64,000 nucleotides of DNA from Lactuca virosa (Eukaryota > Streptophyta > Magnoliopsida > Asterales > Asteraceae): the NCBI GenBank assembly GCA_928212115.1, contig CAKMRJ010005745.1, positions 69,692,821 to 69,756,820 on the forward strand, written 5' to 3'. Shown here one piece after another: positions 21,364 to 33,253 of the stretch. The translations under genes were made by a program, and so were the position numbers. Position 1 is the first letter of the stretch; every line of letters begins with the position of its first letter. Below the pieces are notes generated by a model. It was given only the letters and a program-made list of their open reading frames with translations, had not been told where the DNA came from and ran no database searches.

Positions 21364-22317
21364 TGTTGGATCTATATGCTGAAAAATCATTATTGAGTGA
21401 TATTGCTAATAACATATGATCCTATAGGGTCACACCTTAATTAATTTGGTACTTATTGAATATTTATTATATATTTAATATTAATAAATAAATTCAACTA
21501 TTGTGTATTTATTTAGAGAATAATTATTGTTTTATGAAAATAATAATAAAAGAAACTAGAAACTAACCATTATGTGATATGGTATCATATAATAAGTCAT
21601 GTACAAAGTTTTGGACCCTTTGGTTAACCATGACTAAGTTAAAGACCTACTCTACCATGGTTAATAAAGTTGGAGACAATTTTTGTCTCTTCCAAGTCAT
21701 CATGGCCAAAATGGCCTAGTGCATGGGAGATTGCTTGTGTTTTCTTCCCAAGTTGGTGTCCATGCTTTGTCCCCCTTTCACTTTATGCTTTAAAATACTT
21801 TAGAGAACTTTAATGGTTTGACTTTAAATTGCGTGGGTGTATAAAAGGGGACTCTTGTGCATGAAATGAGTAGAGTTCTTTTGGTTTTTCTCCTCTCTAT
21901 TTCTCTTCAAAGTCGAGAGCACCTAAGGGAGAGCCTATCTCCACTTTTGAAGTTGGTGTTTCAGCTTTTAGTGCTTACTTTGTGTCTTTTCAGCACTTAT
22001 GGCTTAGAGAAAAAAAGTCATACAAGAAGAAAACTAGCATTTTGAGTACCTTGTCTTGTTGGTGGATTACTTGTAGAGAAGATCTAGCTTCTTGTTCTTG
22101 CAATCTACTTCAACACCCCAAATTCAAGAGGGTCCAAAGGCTACAAAGGTTGTTATTTCTAAACACCATATGGTTGTTGTAACATCATTCTTGCCTCTTT
22201 AAAAGGATCCCTAATGGTTTGTTTTCTTGTCACACTCGATATTTATAAGAAATTTTTAAAGCTTCCGTTGTCGTTTTTTGTGAAAAACTATCTATTTTAT
22301 ACAATAAGAACCCATCA
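21364..22317 (+). repeat. 3' LTR of element D
   Basis: It starts TGTTGGATCTATATGC, ends AACCCATCA and is followed by the CAAGA target duplicate. The TATA box (TATAAAAGG) is at about 21839. Confidence 0.95.
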
Positions 22318-22322
22318 CAAGA

Positions 22323-22700
22323 TTTATTGGACCATTCAAGGTTCTTTAGAGGACTGGGAACAAAGCTTACAAGATGGAATTTCCGGAAGAACTGGATGGT
22401 ATTCATAACACTTTCCATGTGTGTTATTTGAGGAAGTTAGCGGGAGAAGTTCCCGATATGATTTTACTTTTGGAGTTAAGGATTGATGAAGAAAAGAGGT
22501 TAATCGAATAACCTAAAGCAATTATTACCGTAAGACAAAGCAATTGCGATGCAAGATGGTCAAAGTAGTGCTTGTGGGATGGAAACATTCGAATGGGCCA
22601 AACCTCACCTGGGAGACAGAGAGTGACATCATGAGTCGCTATCCACATCTGTTTGTTGATGCATGATTCCAGGACGGAATCATCCTAAGGAGGAGAGAAT
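22323..22700 (+). pseudogene. C-terminal integrase tail of element C and polypurine tract
   Basis: The frame resumes from 14602 with FIGPFKVL, then a stop, then RTGNKAYKMEFPEELDGIHN and TFHVCYLRKLAGEVPDM, the usual C-terminal module of Ty3 integrases. Another stop lies near 22511. A degraded end follows. The purine-rich AGGAGGAGAG stretch ending at 22700 is the polypurine tract, directly before the 3' LTR. Confidence 0.85.
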
Positions 22701-25160
22701 TGTAACGCCCATGTTTCTAGGCTAAGCATTTTTATAATGATGTAATAGTTAGGGTCAACAGTTGTAACCAATTTTGAAGTAATGAAGAAGAATTATTTGA
22801 CTATTATGTGATTTATGTGCAACATACATACTTATAATGATATAATAAATAAAAATAAAAATATGCATAAAAAATAGAATGAAGATTTGACGCAATACCC
22901 TTAAAGACAGTTGACGTAGTTGTAACAAGGATTTTGGGGATATAAGGAACGCTGAAATCCGACTTATAACGAACAAGTTATGACATGTCGAAGTTTTAGG
23001 ACTAAGCCGGCACGATACCACGTATCGTAAAAAGTAAATTTTTGATAACCTAGTTTTTTCTCTTACCAATCTAAATGAAAGTCGTAGTATATATTAAAAC
23101 GAGAGCGTGCATATAGAGAACGTCCAAATCTGACTTCGTTTGAGGAAGTTATGATTTTGCTAAGATTTAGCAAAGTAGTGCACAACCCGAAAATCGAATT
23201 TTAGATCGATCGATTTTTAGCCGACACAACCTAAACGATAATTGAATATATCGTTAAGAGAAGCTCGACGATATAAAGACAGCCAAAAATGGATGTCGGA
23301 TGAAAAAGTTATGAATTTTTAACGCACTTTAACTGTCTAAGCCTGTTAAAATATAACTTGGAAGATAAATTCGAAATTAGCCAACATAGTCTAAATGAAA
23401 GTTGTAGATCACATCGCTACCTACACGTGGATAAAATAACGTCAAAAGGGGAGCTCATATGAAAAGTTATGGATTTTAGAAGATAATTAACTTTTCTATT
23501 AAGTTCCGGAGGTGACATGTGTCATCATCACGGCTACACCTTCTTCCCCACGACTTCGCACACGATCGCGACACCTGGCACTTCATCACTCTGTGTTCAG
23601 CCCAAAAACACTCTGTGTTGCACCAATTCACAACCTATAAATAGAGGTGCAAATCATCCCATTTCTTCACACCTTTTCCCAACATCTCTCCCAATTACCC
23701 CCAATCCCTCTTCCCCTTTCCCTAGCACTTCCTAGGTGTTAGAGGCGAGTCCCAGAGTGCCAGAAGGCCCCGAGAAGAAGAGCTTTCGACTCAGGAGTTC
23801 TAACCACACAGAGCCCGATTCCCCGCTAAACCCCCTTGTAAGTGAGTTATGTTTATCCTACTTTAAGTATAACTTATGTTTAAGTTAATTATCGTTATTA
23901 TGAAATTATAAACAAGATTTATCAGTGATTCAAAGTCATTATATTGATTGATCTACTTACGGGGATGATGTCGAAGATGTGATTTAGTGAGGTGTTTAAA
24001 GTGGGCTTTCCAAACAATATACTTCGTATACCAAACAGACCCCACCTCCGATATAATCCTACCCGGTTGTTCCTTACTTGATAGATCATGAAAGTAGACT
24101 TTGAGTTAATGATGAATCCAGACTAATAATTCGTTGCAATAATATTAGACTAAATTCTAGTAATAGTGATACTTGATTTCATCGAAAGAAAAGAAAATTG
24201 TTAAAGCAGAAGCGCTGCCTAAATTTCGATTCATCACTTTAACAAGTGAATGCATAGTTACTTTCATGTTACACATAGATATGATTTAATTAATATAGAT
24301 TACGTTCCATAGGTGTATATTATCTGTGTTGTTGATATTTATGTTGGATGAACGATGTGTACATGTTTTTTACTTGATTTAAATTATATATGTATTTTAT
24401 ACCTATCAATATGTTGGGGAAAGATGGGTAGATGAAATAGATGATGAAAGATGAAATAAAATGATGAGAGGCCTCGATGTCTAAGCTGATTCAGTCATCT
24501 AGCGGAGTATAGATGACGACCACAGACTATTCTAGACAGTCTAGTGGAACGCTAGCAGACTCGCAACCTGTAGGTGTTTTTGAACTACGTGTTCACAAGG
24601 TGTACTCCATCGCCCTCATGGTTGCCTTGTTGACATATACTGCTGAGGAATCCCCAAAGCAGTGTTGTTCATCCTGATGAAAATCCTTAGGATAGGTCCA
24701 TTAAATTAGATGCTTTAGGGAAAGAAAATGAGGATAACGAGACCGGCTAATTGGGTTGAATGATTTGATGAAATTAAAGAACTTAATTAATGTGGGTTGA
24801 AAACCCTATGTGCTCACCATGCTCCCAAGCCTGACCCACTCAGCTTCTTGTATTACAGGTACTGGCAAAAGAGCACATGAGTGATGATCTGATGAGAGAT
24901 CTATGGATTATAGGCCATTAGAATAATAGATGTTTGTAACGCGTGTATTATTTCTGTTTATGCTTATGCACTGTATTGATGGTGCATCCCATCGTTTTTA
25001 ATATAATGAAAATATATTTCTTTGGAAATGCTTTGATAATATACTTATCATATTTTTGGGAGCAAATTCCGCAAATATTTTTCTTCAAAAGAATACTCTG
25101 ATTTTTAAATAAAGCATAAACAAATCGGTCTTTTTTGGCCGTGAAATTAGGGATGTCACA
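22701..25160 (+). mobile_element. 3' LTR of Ty3 element C
   Basis: The 2460-bp LTR begins TGTAACGCCC after the polypurine tract and ends GGGATGTCACA. A TATA box (TATAAATAG) is at 23636-23644. Upstream of it four imperfect units carry AAGTTATG at 22975, 23146, 23306 and 23464 (spacings 171, 160, 158). These include AACGTC, ATCCGACTT and CTAAATGAAAG words also found in the LTRs of element B. The target sequence to the right is TCTAA; the left copy cannot be tested because the first 230 bp of the 5' LTR are missing. Confidence 0.9.
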
Positions 25161-28053
25161 TCTAAACTGTTTATCATGCCATGTGTTTCTACCTTCAATA
25201 GAGATCTGTAAAGATTTCTTTCCAATAAGCACCTCTTGTTTAGCCTCTAACTTCTTAGCTTGAAGTTTCCCTGCTAACTTAGCATCCATTTTTTCTTGAA
25301 CTTTTTTGGCTAAATCCTTCCTTGATATGAAGACAACCTTTTGTTTTCCATTGTTCATAGGATCGATCTGGGGAAGCGTCACCTGGACAATTGGTTGTGA
25401 TATAGAGAAAAGTCTGACGGTTAAAACACATTTTTTATTGTCAACTTTTGTGCTAGATACTTGATCCATTGCTTTTTAATGAGTTCCTTTTTTGTTTCTA
25501 CCATCCGTGCTCTGTTTTCTTGAGATTTTGGTCTTGATTCGGCAACCATTTTTTATAATACATATAATTGTTATTTTCTTTTTTTCTCAGTCTCATTTGT
25601 TGAATTTGGAACTTGATGAATAATAGGATAATGACTTGATCTGGACTTGTCTCCCTTTCCGCCCTCCGGTTTAGGTGGCATGTCAGTTGAACTAGATAAT
25701 TTCGCCAAAATCAAGTCTAGATTAGAATCAGATAAAGTATCTTTTTGTTGAATCTCATGTATATCTGAAGAATGGGATTGAATCTTAACATCCTTAGCTT
25801 CATTGAATTGCAGCTAAACTGTCCTTTGAAGAGAAGCGATATCATACGAGTAGTCATGGACCTTCTGAGAATTGGATTTAGAGAGATTTGCAATGTCAGA
25901 GCGCACTGAATCCAATTGACGTCAAACCTGCTCTCTAAATGCTTGAAATGGAGTAGTGGAAGATGATTTTGAAGCTTTAGAAAGTTCAGCAACGGACTTC
26001 CTAAGAGTGGCAATCTACCGATCTTGAGTAACGATCTGATTCTGTATATGATTTATTTTAGCTTCATGGATGGAATCTAGATTTTATAAAGACTAAAGAA
26101 AATCATCGATCTTTTGATACATTAGAAAGAGATGATATTGGATGGTCTTTTAAGTTTTCAGATCTAGACTTTCGATGTTTTGCACGTTACAAACATATTG
26201 CCCCTTGATATATGAAGCAGTGCCATAGAAGTGTTCAACAATATTTGCGATTTTTGACATCATCTCTTCTGTCTCTTCATTATTGAGACACACGTTATAT
26301 GACATTCGTTCAATAAACCATTGGAACTTGTCGATTGATACAGAGTGGTTGGATGTGTGGAAACGAATGTCCCTAATTCTGTCAGCCACCATCTAAGTAG
26401 TCAATCTAATATGTTCAGGATCAGGTTGTGGTGGAGACTTTGATGGAGAGGGATGAAAATGTGCTTCATATTTATCTTCTTAAATTCTATCTTCATAATT
26501 ATGATCTGGCTCAGGAGATGAGAACTTTTCTTCCTGGGTATCATCTTTTCCTAGAGAATCTTTGTGTGGTGAGGAAGAGTAATCGTCAAGACCGATGCTA
26601 AAGGATCTAGTAGATGCTTTGGAGTATAGGACAGTCGACATGTCATTTGGTTCGTCATCAACTATCTGTCCTTCACTTGGAAGTTTTCCAACTGTCTGCA
26701 TAGGAGTATCCATATCTTGATCATCTTTCACATTAAAGCTTTTAGCATGATCTTGAAATGCTGATTTTCGTTCACTTTCTTATTCATCGTCATCGTCTGA
26801 AAAAGAATCGACCAAGGAGAAACAAGTACTTGGACCTGCTTGATCTGACTAAGGATATAATGCTGAATCTGGAGCTGACGATGTTAAATGTATATATTCA
26901 GATGGACCGCTAAACAAAGAATCAAGGAATGGAGATGATTTATAAGCCATACCAGATTTAGGAAGAGACATGTTCTCATCTAAATCTGCTCCATTTTCAT
27001 CTTCAGATGTTCTTGAGCACGAATAGAAGTTGGTGGATCTGGATTAGATGTCTTGAGATTCTTCACCCACTTCTTTGATGCATGGTTCGAGTGTTTCCTT
27101 CTCGTTTTAGGAGAATGAGTGATGCCCTAGATGTAGTTATGATAAGAATGAAGAGAAGAGATATCTACATCTAACTTGTTGAGGATGACATCGAGAATAA
27201 TGAGTGGATGATAAAATTCCAATTCGAGAGTAGTGCGGAATTTGTACGGTGACATGTACGGAAAAGTAGGGAGTTTTCCTTCTGGTATGTCAACAAGATA
27301 AAATTTGAACGTAGTATAAATAATGAATGACCACCAGCGAAGATGTTGAATCATCTACTTAGTCTGTGAGGTTGGTAGATATGAAATGAAATATTCCAAG
27401 AGAATAGATGCATAATGAACGTTGAAATTATAGTAGATACCATACATGATAGTTCAAAGGTTGTTTGAACGATGAATTCCGCTACTAATTAGTCCAAAGA
27501 GACACCAAGAAATGATAGAAATGAGAAAGTGCCATTAAGCAGGAAGACATTCTTTTTTTTTCTTAAGATGTTTGGCTCTTTATCTTTCTCGAACTTGTAT
27601 CCCCATTTTCTTTAGCATGCGAAACAAATGATCAGATGTAGAACTAACATATTCAGGAGTTTTTTCAGAACTACCTTTTATTCTGAGACATGCCTCAAAC
27701 TCTGCTTTCGTTAAAATCCGTGTAGTATCGTCATATTTGAATTAGACGTTGAGAGAAGTCGAATCTTCCAAAGGAGTCACTGTGGAAGATAGGAAAGTAG
27801 CGACAATGATAGACTAAGGAATATTAGTGTTAGTCATGAGTACATTAGCTAACTAACATTTCTGCAGAACTTCAATGATAACACCAATTTCCTTAGGTTG
27901 TTTCGTGATGTTAACAAGTGCGACATAGTTTGAAGAAGCAAATTTGATGTCTGGTGAGACAATTTCTGCAGCTATTGAGGATTTTTTTTTTGACTTTGAC
28001 TACTTTTTGGATGCTTTCTTTATGGCCTTCTTTCGATCAGTGTTGGTAGTCAT
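25161..28053 (-). pseudogene. 5' part of decayed gene X, unrecognised, coiled-coil rich
   Basis: Reading leftward from ATG at 28053 (MTTNTDRKKAIKKASKK, then a stop) the minus strand carries a long chain of coding-like pieces broken by many stops. They include LVDIPEGKLPTFPYMSPY and LELEFYHPLIILDVILNKLD near 27300-27150, an acidic Ser-rich stretch (26731-26480), VADRIRDIRFHTSNHSVSID (26392), a heptad-like segment SDIANLSKSNSQKVHDYSYD (about 25890) and a Lys-rich stretch KDLAKKVQEKMDAKLAGKLQ (about 25310). The last in-frame residues before C-element LTR are THDKQFR-like. I do not recognise a family with certainty; a TE-encoded extra ORF of Asteraceae copia elements is one possibility. The other part is at 4663-5070. 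Confidence 0.5.
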
Positions 28054-28660
28054 ACCTATGTTTCGAGAGTTGTAGAAGGAACTAGGAGGTTTAATTTAAG
28101 TATCAGAACCTAAAGAAACGGTGCTCACCTGTATAAGAATGAGAAGGTGATGAACCTTGTCTGAGCAATGGCCAAAAAGGAGGATATGACACAGGTATAG
28201 CGGCAACTCCTTTATTCAATGTAGATGTGCCAAATAGGGAAGGATACGCCACACAAGAAATAAAATGTGCCAATGCTAATGCCAAGGATAGTTCTAAAGG
28301 CTTAGTTCCGAACTGAGTGGAACACCAAAGTGTTCTCAGTCTGAAGGAGATGCGTTACACTAAGAGCTTAATTCTAACAAGCTAGTCGATATGCCAAGGA
28401 GGAATGGTTGACTAGTCTTGGATGTGCCAATGGTTTTGTGGTGCTTAATGGTGGCTGATGCGTCAAAAGAAAAAGATTGATGGCACAATTATGCCAAGAT
28501 GTTGATGTGCCAATGAGGATAACAGTCACGTGGATGTGCCAACCGAAGACATATGCGCCAAGTGAGTATCATGAAGTGTCATTGATACTAGATGTCCCAT
28601 AGAAGTGCCAAAGTAATAGGAAAAAGAACCAAGTGATAAGTTGGAGGCACCAAAGGATAG
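28054..28660. repeat. degenerate GATGTGCCAA repeats, no gene
   Basis: Words of the GATGTGCCAA or GATATGCCAA type recur irregularly through 28160-28610 on the plus strand. No coding signal is seen. The stretch ends at the LTR of element B (28661). It resembles the TGCCAT repeats at 3780-3990, so the two may be remnants of the same LTR pair around X. Confidence 0.5.
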
Positions 28661-29100
28661 TGTCGCACCCCCAAACCAGAACGGCGGAAACGTTCGGGGG
28701 CGGAGGACTTAAGGTAAGTATCACAACACATGTAACATAGTAATCAAAGTACAAACAACCATTGCATTAATAAGTATAAGTTTTACATAAGTGTTTAAAC
28801 ATTACATATTCAAATACTAAAGTAGGTACAGCAGAAGACAAGAGTCGCGGTACGGTACTAGGTAGTCTTCTCAAAAGCTTCGGGAGTGTACCTGTCTACT
28901 GGATTCCTGAGAATACAAGTTATTCGGAAAGAGTAGATCAGCATTTAAGCTGGTGAGGTCATAAGTATTTTAGTTATGTTAAGTATACCCTAAGTTCTTT
29001 GAATAAGTTCACTGGTTTCTCCAGGAAATCCTATATCTCCTGAGGTGATTAACTGATAACCTCAATAGTTTCCCTCTGTAATTACTTAGTTTATACTGAA

Positions 29101-29228
29101 TATACATAACATAATATTGAATTGACAGTTAAATGGGTGTATCTGCCCTAAGCCCACAACCAAACAAGGAACAGGAAGTAAGGCGGAAGTCACACATTTC
29201 ACTGTCAATCGGATATTACTTATGTACA
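29101..29228 (-). repeat. core-hairpin copy 3 (left LTR of B)
   Basis: Outer arms TATACATAACATAATATT and AATCGGATATTACTTATGTA pair, with inner arms ATTGACAGT and ACTGTCAAT. The core on the plus strand is CCACAACCAAACAAGGA at 29154-29170. Confidence 0.85.
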
Positions 29229-29327
29229 ACTCTGATGTAATAACTAAGGAATTATAGAATTAACCACTAAAGGTCTTTTATGTTATACTACTTTACAAAG
29301 ATTGAATGACTAAGTTTCATTTGATAA

Positions 29328-29398
29328 GTGGTTTAATCCCATAAACCGTTTCATTTGTAAAAGTAGTTTAATCCCATAAACCGTTTCATTTGTAAAAG
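29328..29398. repeat. two tandem GTTTAATCCCATAAAC units
   Basis: Two units of about 37 bp, each AGTNGTTTAATCCCATAAAC plus CGTTTCATTTGTAA, lie head to tail. The same pair is present in the right LTR at 37127-37198. Confidence 0.85.
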
Positions 29399-29934
29399 TG
29401 TTCTTAGTTATATCTGTTCTATAGTAAAAACCTTAGTATTAATCCTGGAGAGTATTGTATTATCCATAATACTGCCTTGTGGTTTTAAATGTTCAAAACC
29501 AGAAGTACAATACATGGTTTCATGATACGTAGCTTTTGTTGTAAGTAAAAACTACTGAAGGTATATCTGGTCGGGATGTAATTAACTTTTCTTACTGTTA
29601 TAAGAGAAGTATATTACTTTGTAATTCACTCGTTCTTTTATCCATGTGAGTCCTATTAACCATACTAATATAACGGAAATGCCTGCAGTGACGTTCTTCA
29701 GGCGTCGGAACTGGAATGATATTTGACACCCTAAGCCTGCCGGCCAAACTGTAGCGAACAGTAAAGGTGCGGGATTGTCAGTCCCATATAGATCTATACA
29801 CAAATTCACGCTCTCCCTACAAGAGATTCTGGATAATAGTTCAGGACTTAAAAGGTCGTACTTAGATAAGTACACCGTGAAGGGTCTCACAAATTTATTG
29901 TTTCAACGAGATTTCCGATGTATTATTATTATTA

Positions 29935-30262
29935 CCCGATGAATGCTAACTCTGGTACTTTGAATCGTACCCTTGGTTAATGCAAACCCGGTAAGATGTA
30001 TTATTACCTCGAGTTTGCTAACTCGGATACTCTGTATAGTACCTTTGCTAATGCAAACCCGGCAGAATGTATTATTACCTCGTGTTTGCTAACTCTGGTA
30101 CTCTGTATAGTACCATTGCTAATGCAAACCCGGCAGGGTGTATTATTACCTCGTGTTTGCTAACTCGGGCACTCTGTATAGTACCTTTGCTAATGCAAAC
30201 CCGGCATTACCACGTGTTTGCTAACCCTGGTACTCTGTATCGTACCTTTGTTAATGCAAACT
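29935..30262. repeat. about 67-bp minisatellite in the left LTR of B
   Basis: About five units carry GTTTGCTAACTC, GGTACTCTGTATAGTACC and GCTAATGCAAACCCGG. Each unit holds the internal palindrome GGTACT...AGTACC. The units drift by small indels. The right LTR has the same array at 37725-38062. Confidence 0.9.
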
Positions 30263-30527
30263 AGGTATGATGTATCTTTACTTCTTTAATATGTTGTTCG
30301 TATATTAAAGGTATTATACATATCTTGGTATAGTTGAATCAATTTTGGTAATTTCCTTGGAAAGTATACAGTTGTAAATCATACTTGTATCTTTAGTTTT
30401 GAATGATAAATTATACCTATTATAATTTATATGTTCTATCTGATTAGCATGGTTTCTCATGGATGAACACCTTTGCTCAGCCTGATACAAAGGTGATGAT
30501 ACCAAAAGGAGTAACCTTTTCTACTCA

Positions 30528-30676
30528 TATATGTATAATATATATATAATTAAGAAGGAAACGACCTTCGGACAAATAATACAACCCTAATTCCACATCC
30601 AAACAAGGAAAAGGATATAAGGTAATTCATTAGTCCTAAGCCCTTCAAATCTTATTTATATATTTATACATATATA
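30528..30676 (-). repeat. core-hairpin copy 4 (left LTR of B)
   Basis: Arms TATATATAATTAAG and CTTATTTATATATTTATA can pair, as can ACCTTCGGACAAAT and ATTAGTCCTAAGCCC less perfectly. The core is CCACATCCAAACAAGGA at 30593-30609. It is the counterpart of copy 1 in A by position. Confidence 0.8.
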
Positions 30677-32066
30677 AACATGATTTTGGCATTTATACTT
30701 TGAAATAGCTTATAAAACATTTTTCAAAGATTTTAACGGAGTTTTACATGACTTTAAAGATTTAACATGGCTTCACGTTATTTTGGAAGTATTTGGTAAT
30801 TCTTAAAAGCATACGGAAACATTTTGTGTGATTATTATCACATACAGTTATTAACACAATTTAATGTTGTGTTAAACATGTATTCCCCTCCTAAAAAGCA
30901 TTTAAAAACCATTGAAAAGGTAAATTATAGGGGTATGAACTCACTTTGATAAGCAGTGATTCGGGCAGCGTTTCGTTTCTCGTAAAGAGTTTATTTAACG
31001 AGAAACCGGCTCAAACCGGGCAGAGTTTCGACAGGAGAGAGGTTACTTCTCAGGAATCTCGGGGCTTTTGAGGCTTGCTTAGGGTTTGAGACTTGATACC
31101 GGGGCTTTAGGGGTTGTATATGAGTTTGTGGAAGTGGAAAATGTGAAAGAGAATGAAAATTGGGGTGAAAAGTGTAAAAAAATCTGGAACCCTTGCATGC
31201 TTTAAATAGTCCGAAGGTTCGGACCCGAGCCTATGCGAGGCTGCCACGCATCGGACAGATGGCGAAGGGAGGGGGCTTCTTCGGACCGGAGGCTCGCTGC
31301 TGGCTGGCTCGGATTGGACCGGACTTCGGTCCAATAGAAGGAGGACACGTGCGAAGGAGGGTGTCCGAGGGGTGTCTCCGGGGCATCTCATGCGAAGCTG
31401 TTCGGTTCTTAGTGGACCTCGACTGCGGTCCAATCAGGAGGTGCCCCGCATGGCTTCGGTCCACTCAGCAGCTGCCACGTGCGAGGTGACGTGTCACATG
31501 TGAAATTGCCCGGTTTTTCTTATTTTTTTTATTTTTGTGCCAAAACTTGCGAAAATCATAACTTTCGCATACAAGCTCCGTTTTTGGCGTTCTTTATATG
31601 CACGCGTAGGTAAAATCATAGTCTACGACTTTCGTTTAGACTTCGTCGGCTAATTTTGAATTTATTTTTAATATTATTATTTTAAACAGACCGGGACGGG
31701 AATCCGTTAAAAATTCATAACTTCATCATACGACGTCCGTTTTTGTCTGTCTTTTTACCGTTGTGCTACTTTTGACGAGACCTTCGATTCTCGTTGAAGT
31801 TGCGTCGGCTAAATATCGATCAATTTATATTTTGAATTTAGATTGTTAAGGCTAAAAATCCTTTTATCGAAAATTCGCTTTTTACACTGAACAGTGTTTT
31901 GCCGGTTTTACCGCAGATTTTCGATTGGTCATAACTTCTTCGTTATAACTCGGATTTCAGTGTTCTTTATGTTTTTGGAAACCTTGTTACAAACTCTACC
32001 ACTTGGTTCATCCCAATTATGATTATTGATCAATTAGTTTTTGACCAAACTTTGACTGGTGTCACA

Positions 32067-33200
32067 TTATCCCCCCGTTAGAGGGAATTTCGTCCCGAAA
32101 TTAAGTCTAAAGTGATACTCATGGAGTAGGTCTAATCTTTCCTTCCCAAGTGAATGCAGGTCCCTGGTTTGTAATCCAGCGAACCTTCACTAACGGGATA
32201 AGACTTAGCGTGGTTCTTCAGATTTCCCTATCCATGGTTTTTATTGTTTCTTTTACAGAGTGTAGACTTTTATTTAACTTGATTTCATCGAGTGAAATAA
32301 CACGTGTTTTATCGGATGGACACCTCTTTAGATTTGATATGTGAAAGATGGGATGAATGTTATTAAGTTTTTGTGGTAGTTTAAGTTTAAAAGTACAAGA
32401 CCGATTCTAGTAAGAATCTCAAATGGTCTTATGTACCTTGAATTTTGTATTCCACGCTTTCACAAGCGCATTTTTGTCCTTCCAGGGTGAGACCTTCATA
32501 TGACAAGGTCATCAATCCTGGAATTCCAAGGGTTTTCTTTTATCGAAGCCGTAGCTTCTCTGGTTAACTCTGGAAGCTTTATGGCGTTTCCCGATTCGTA
32601 TTTTGTTTTTGGTAGTTTCTCGGATGAATTCCAGATCAGCGAGGGTGCTGTGTGGAAATTGGATCTCTAGCTAGTTGCGTATTACCTACTTTAGTCCAGT
32701 GCAGATAGAATCTGTACTTGTGACCACAAAAGGTTTTGAATGGAGCAACTTAAATGCTAGCGTGTTAAAGGACTCGACTAATTGGTAAATGGATATCCCA
32801 TTCTTTACCATAGTCGATACCATAGAATCATGACTACTCTGGTTCCTAGAGATTTTTGAGTGACGGACTGAACTGAGAGATGATTCTATTATCTCAGTAG
32901 AGATAACAAATATTGGCATACCGTACACTCACACGTTCTAGTTATCTTCTCTACTTGCCATATTTTCAGGTTTCAAGGCTTCCTATTGAGCCTCCTTACT
33001 CTATGTGGAGAGATTTGAATGGGTTATCATAGTCCATGATTGGTACTATGACTTAGGTACTCCTTCCGACTTAGGGTGTTAGCTACTATATTGGCTTTGT
33101 CGAGATGATAACGAATTTCAAATTCGTAGTCATTTAGTAGCTCAACCCATCGTTGTGGTCTCATGTTGAATTCTACCTGGTAGAATATATGATGCAGGCT
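32067..33200 (-). pseudogene. heavily decayed integrase and RNase H of element B
   Basis: Directly inside the left LTR, minus-strand pieces of Ty3 pol are seen in the right order. Near 33170-33090 is WVELLNDYEFEIRYHLDKA (end of RNase H). At 32928-32686 is YGMPIFVIST and ISIYQLVESFNTLAFK (integrase core, with a deletion between). Near 32530 is an EFQ-GD-type segment. At 32350-32110 are RCPSDKTRVISLDEIKLN and LIPLVKVRWITNQGPAFTW (integrase C-terminal tail). Stops and frameshifts are frequent. Protease and reverse transcriptase were not found anywhere between the LTRs. Confidence 0.7.
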
Positions 33201-33253
33201 TTTGCTCCGAAGTTCATGATCAGACTCATACTTGGCTCATCCACCATAACCTC

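Larger units (their letters stand above)
14603..22317 (+). mobile_element. complete Ty1/copia retrotransposon D with target duplication
   Basis: A 7.7 kb element has two LTRs (14603-15564 and 21364-22317), both with TG...CA ends. It has a primer site after the left LTR and a polypurine tract before the right LTR. A perfect 5-bp target duplication CAAGA is found at 14598-14602 and 22318-22322. The order gag, protease, integrase, reverse transcriptase, RNase H is the Ty1/copia order. By eye the LTRs differ at about six of their first 90 bases, so the insertion is not recent. The coding region carries several stops and deletions and cannot work. Confidence 0.95.
28661..32066 (-). mobile_element. 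3' LTR of Ty3 element B
   Basis: The 3406-bp LTR starts TGTCGCACCCCC and ends GTGTCACA on the plus strand. It is close to the LTR at 36464-40000 but lacks about 117 bp present there near 39650-39770. On the minus strand it has, in order, CATAACTT-type modules (31930, 31716, 31557), GC-rich GGACC/GGTCC palindromes (31317-31333, 31414-31431), a degraded TATA (31200-31208), hairpin copy 4, a 67-bp minisatellite and hairpin copy 3. The flanking five bases on the left are GATAG. Confidence 0.95.

Noticed and set aside
31107..31489. Overlapping open frames on both strands in the GC-rich part of LTR B (also 38809-39302)
   Set aside because: They coincide with the GC-rich palindromes of the promoter region, are in several frames at once and match no domain.
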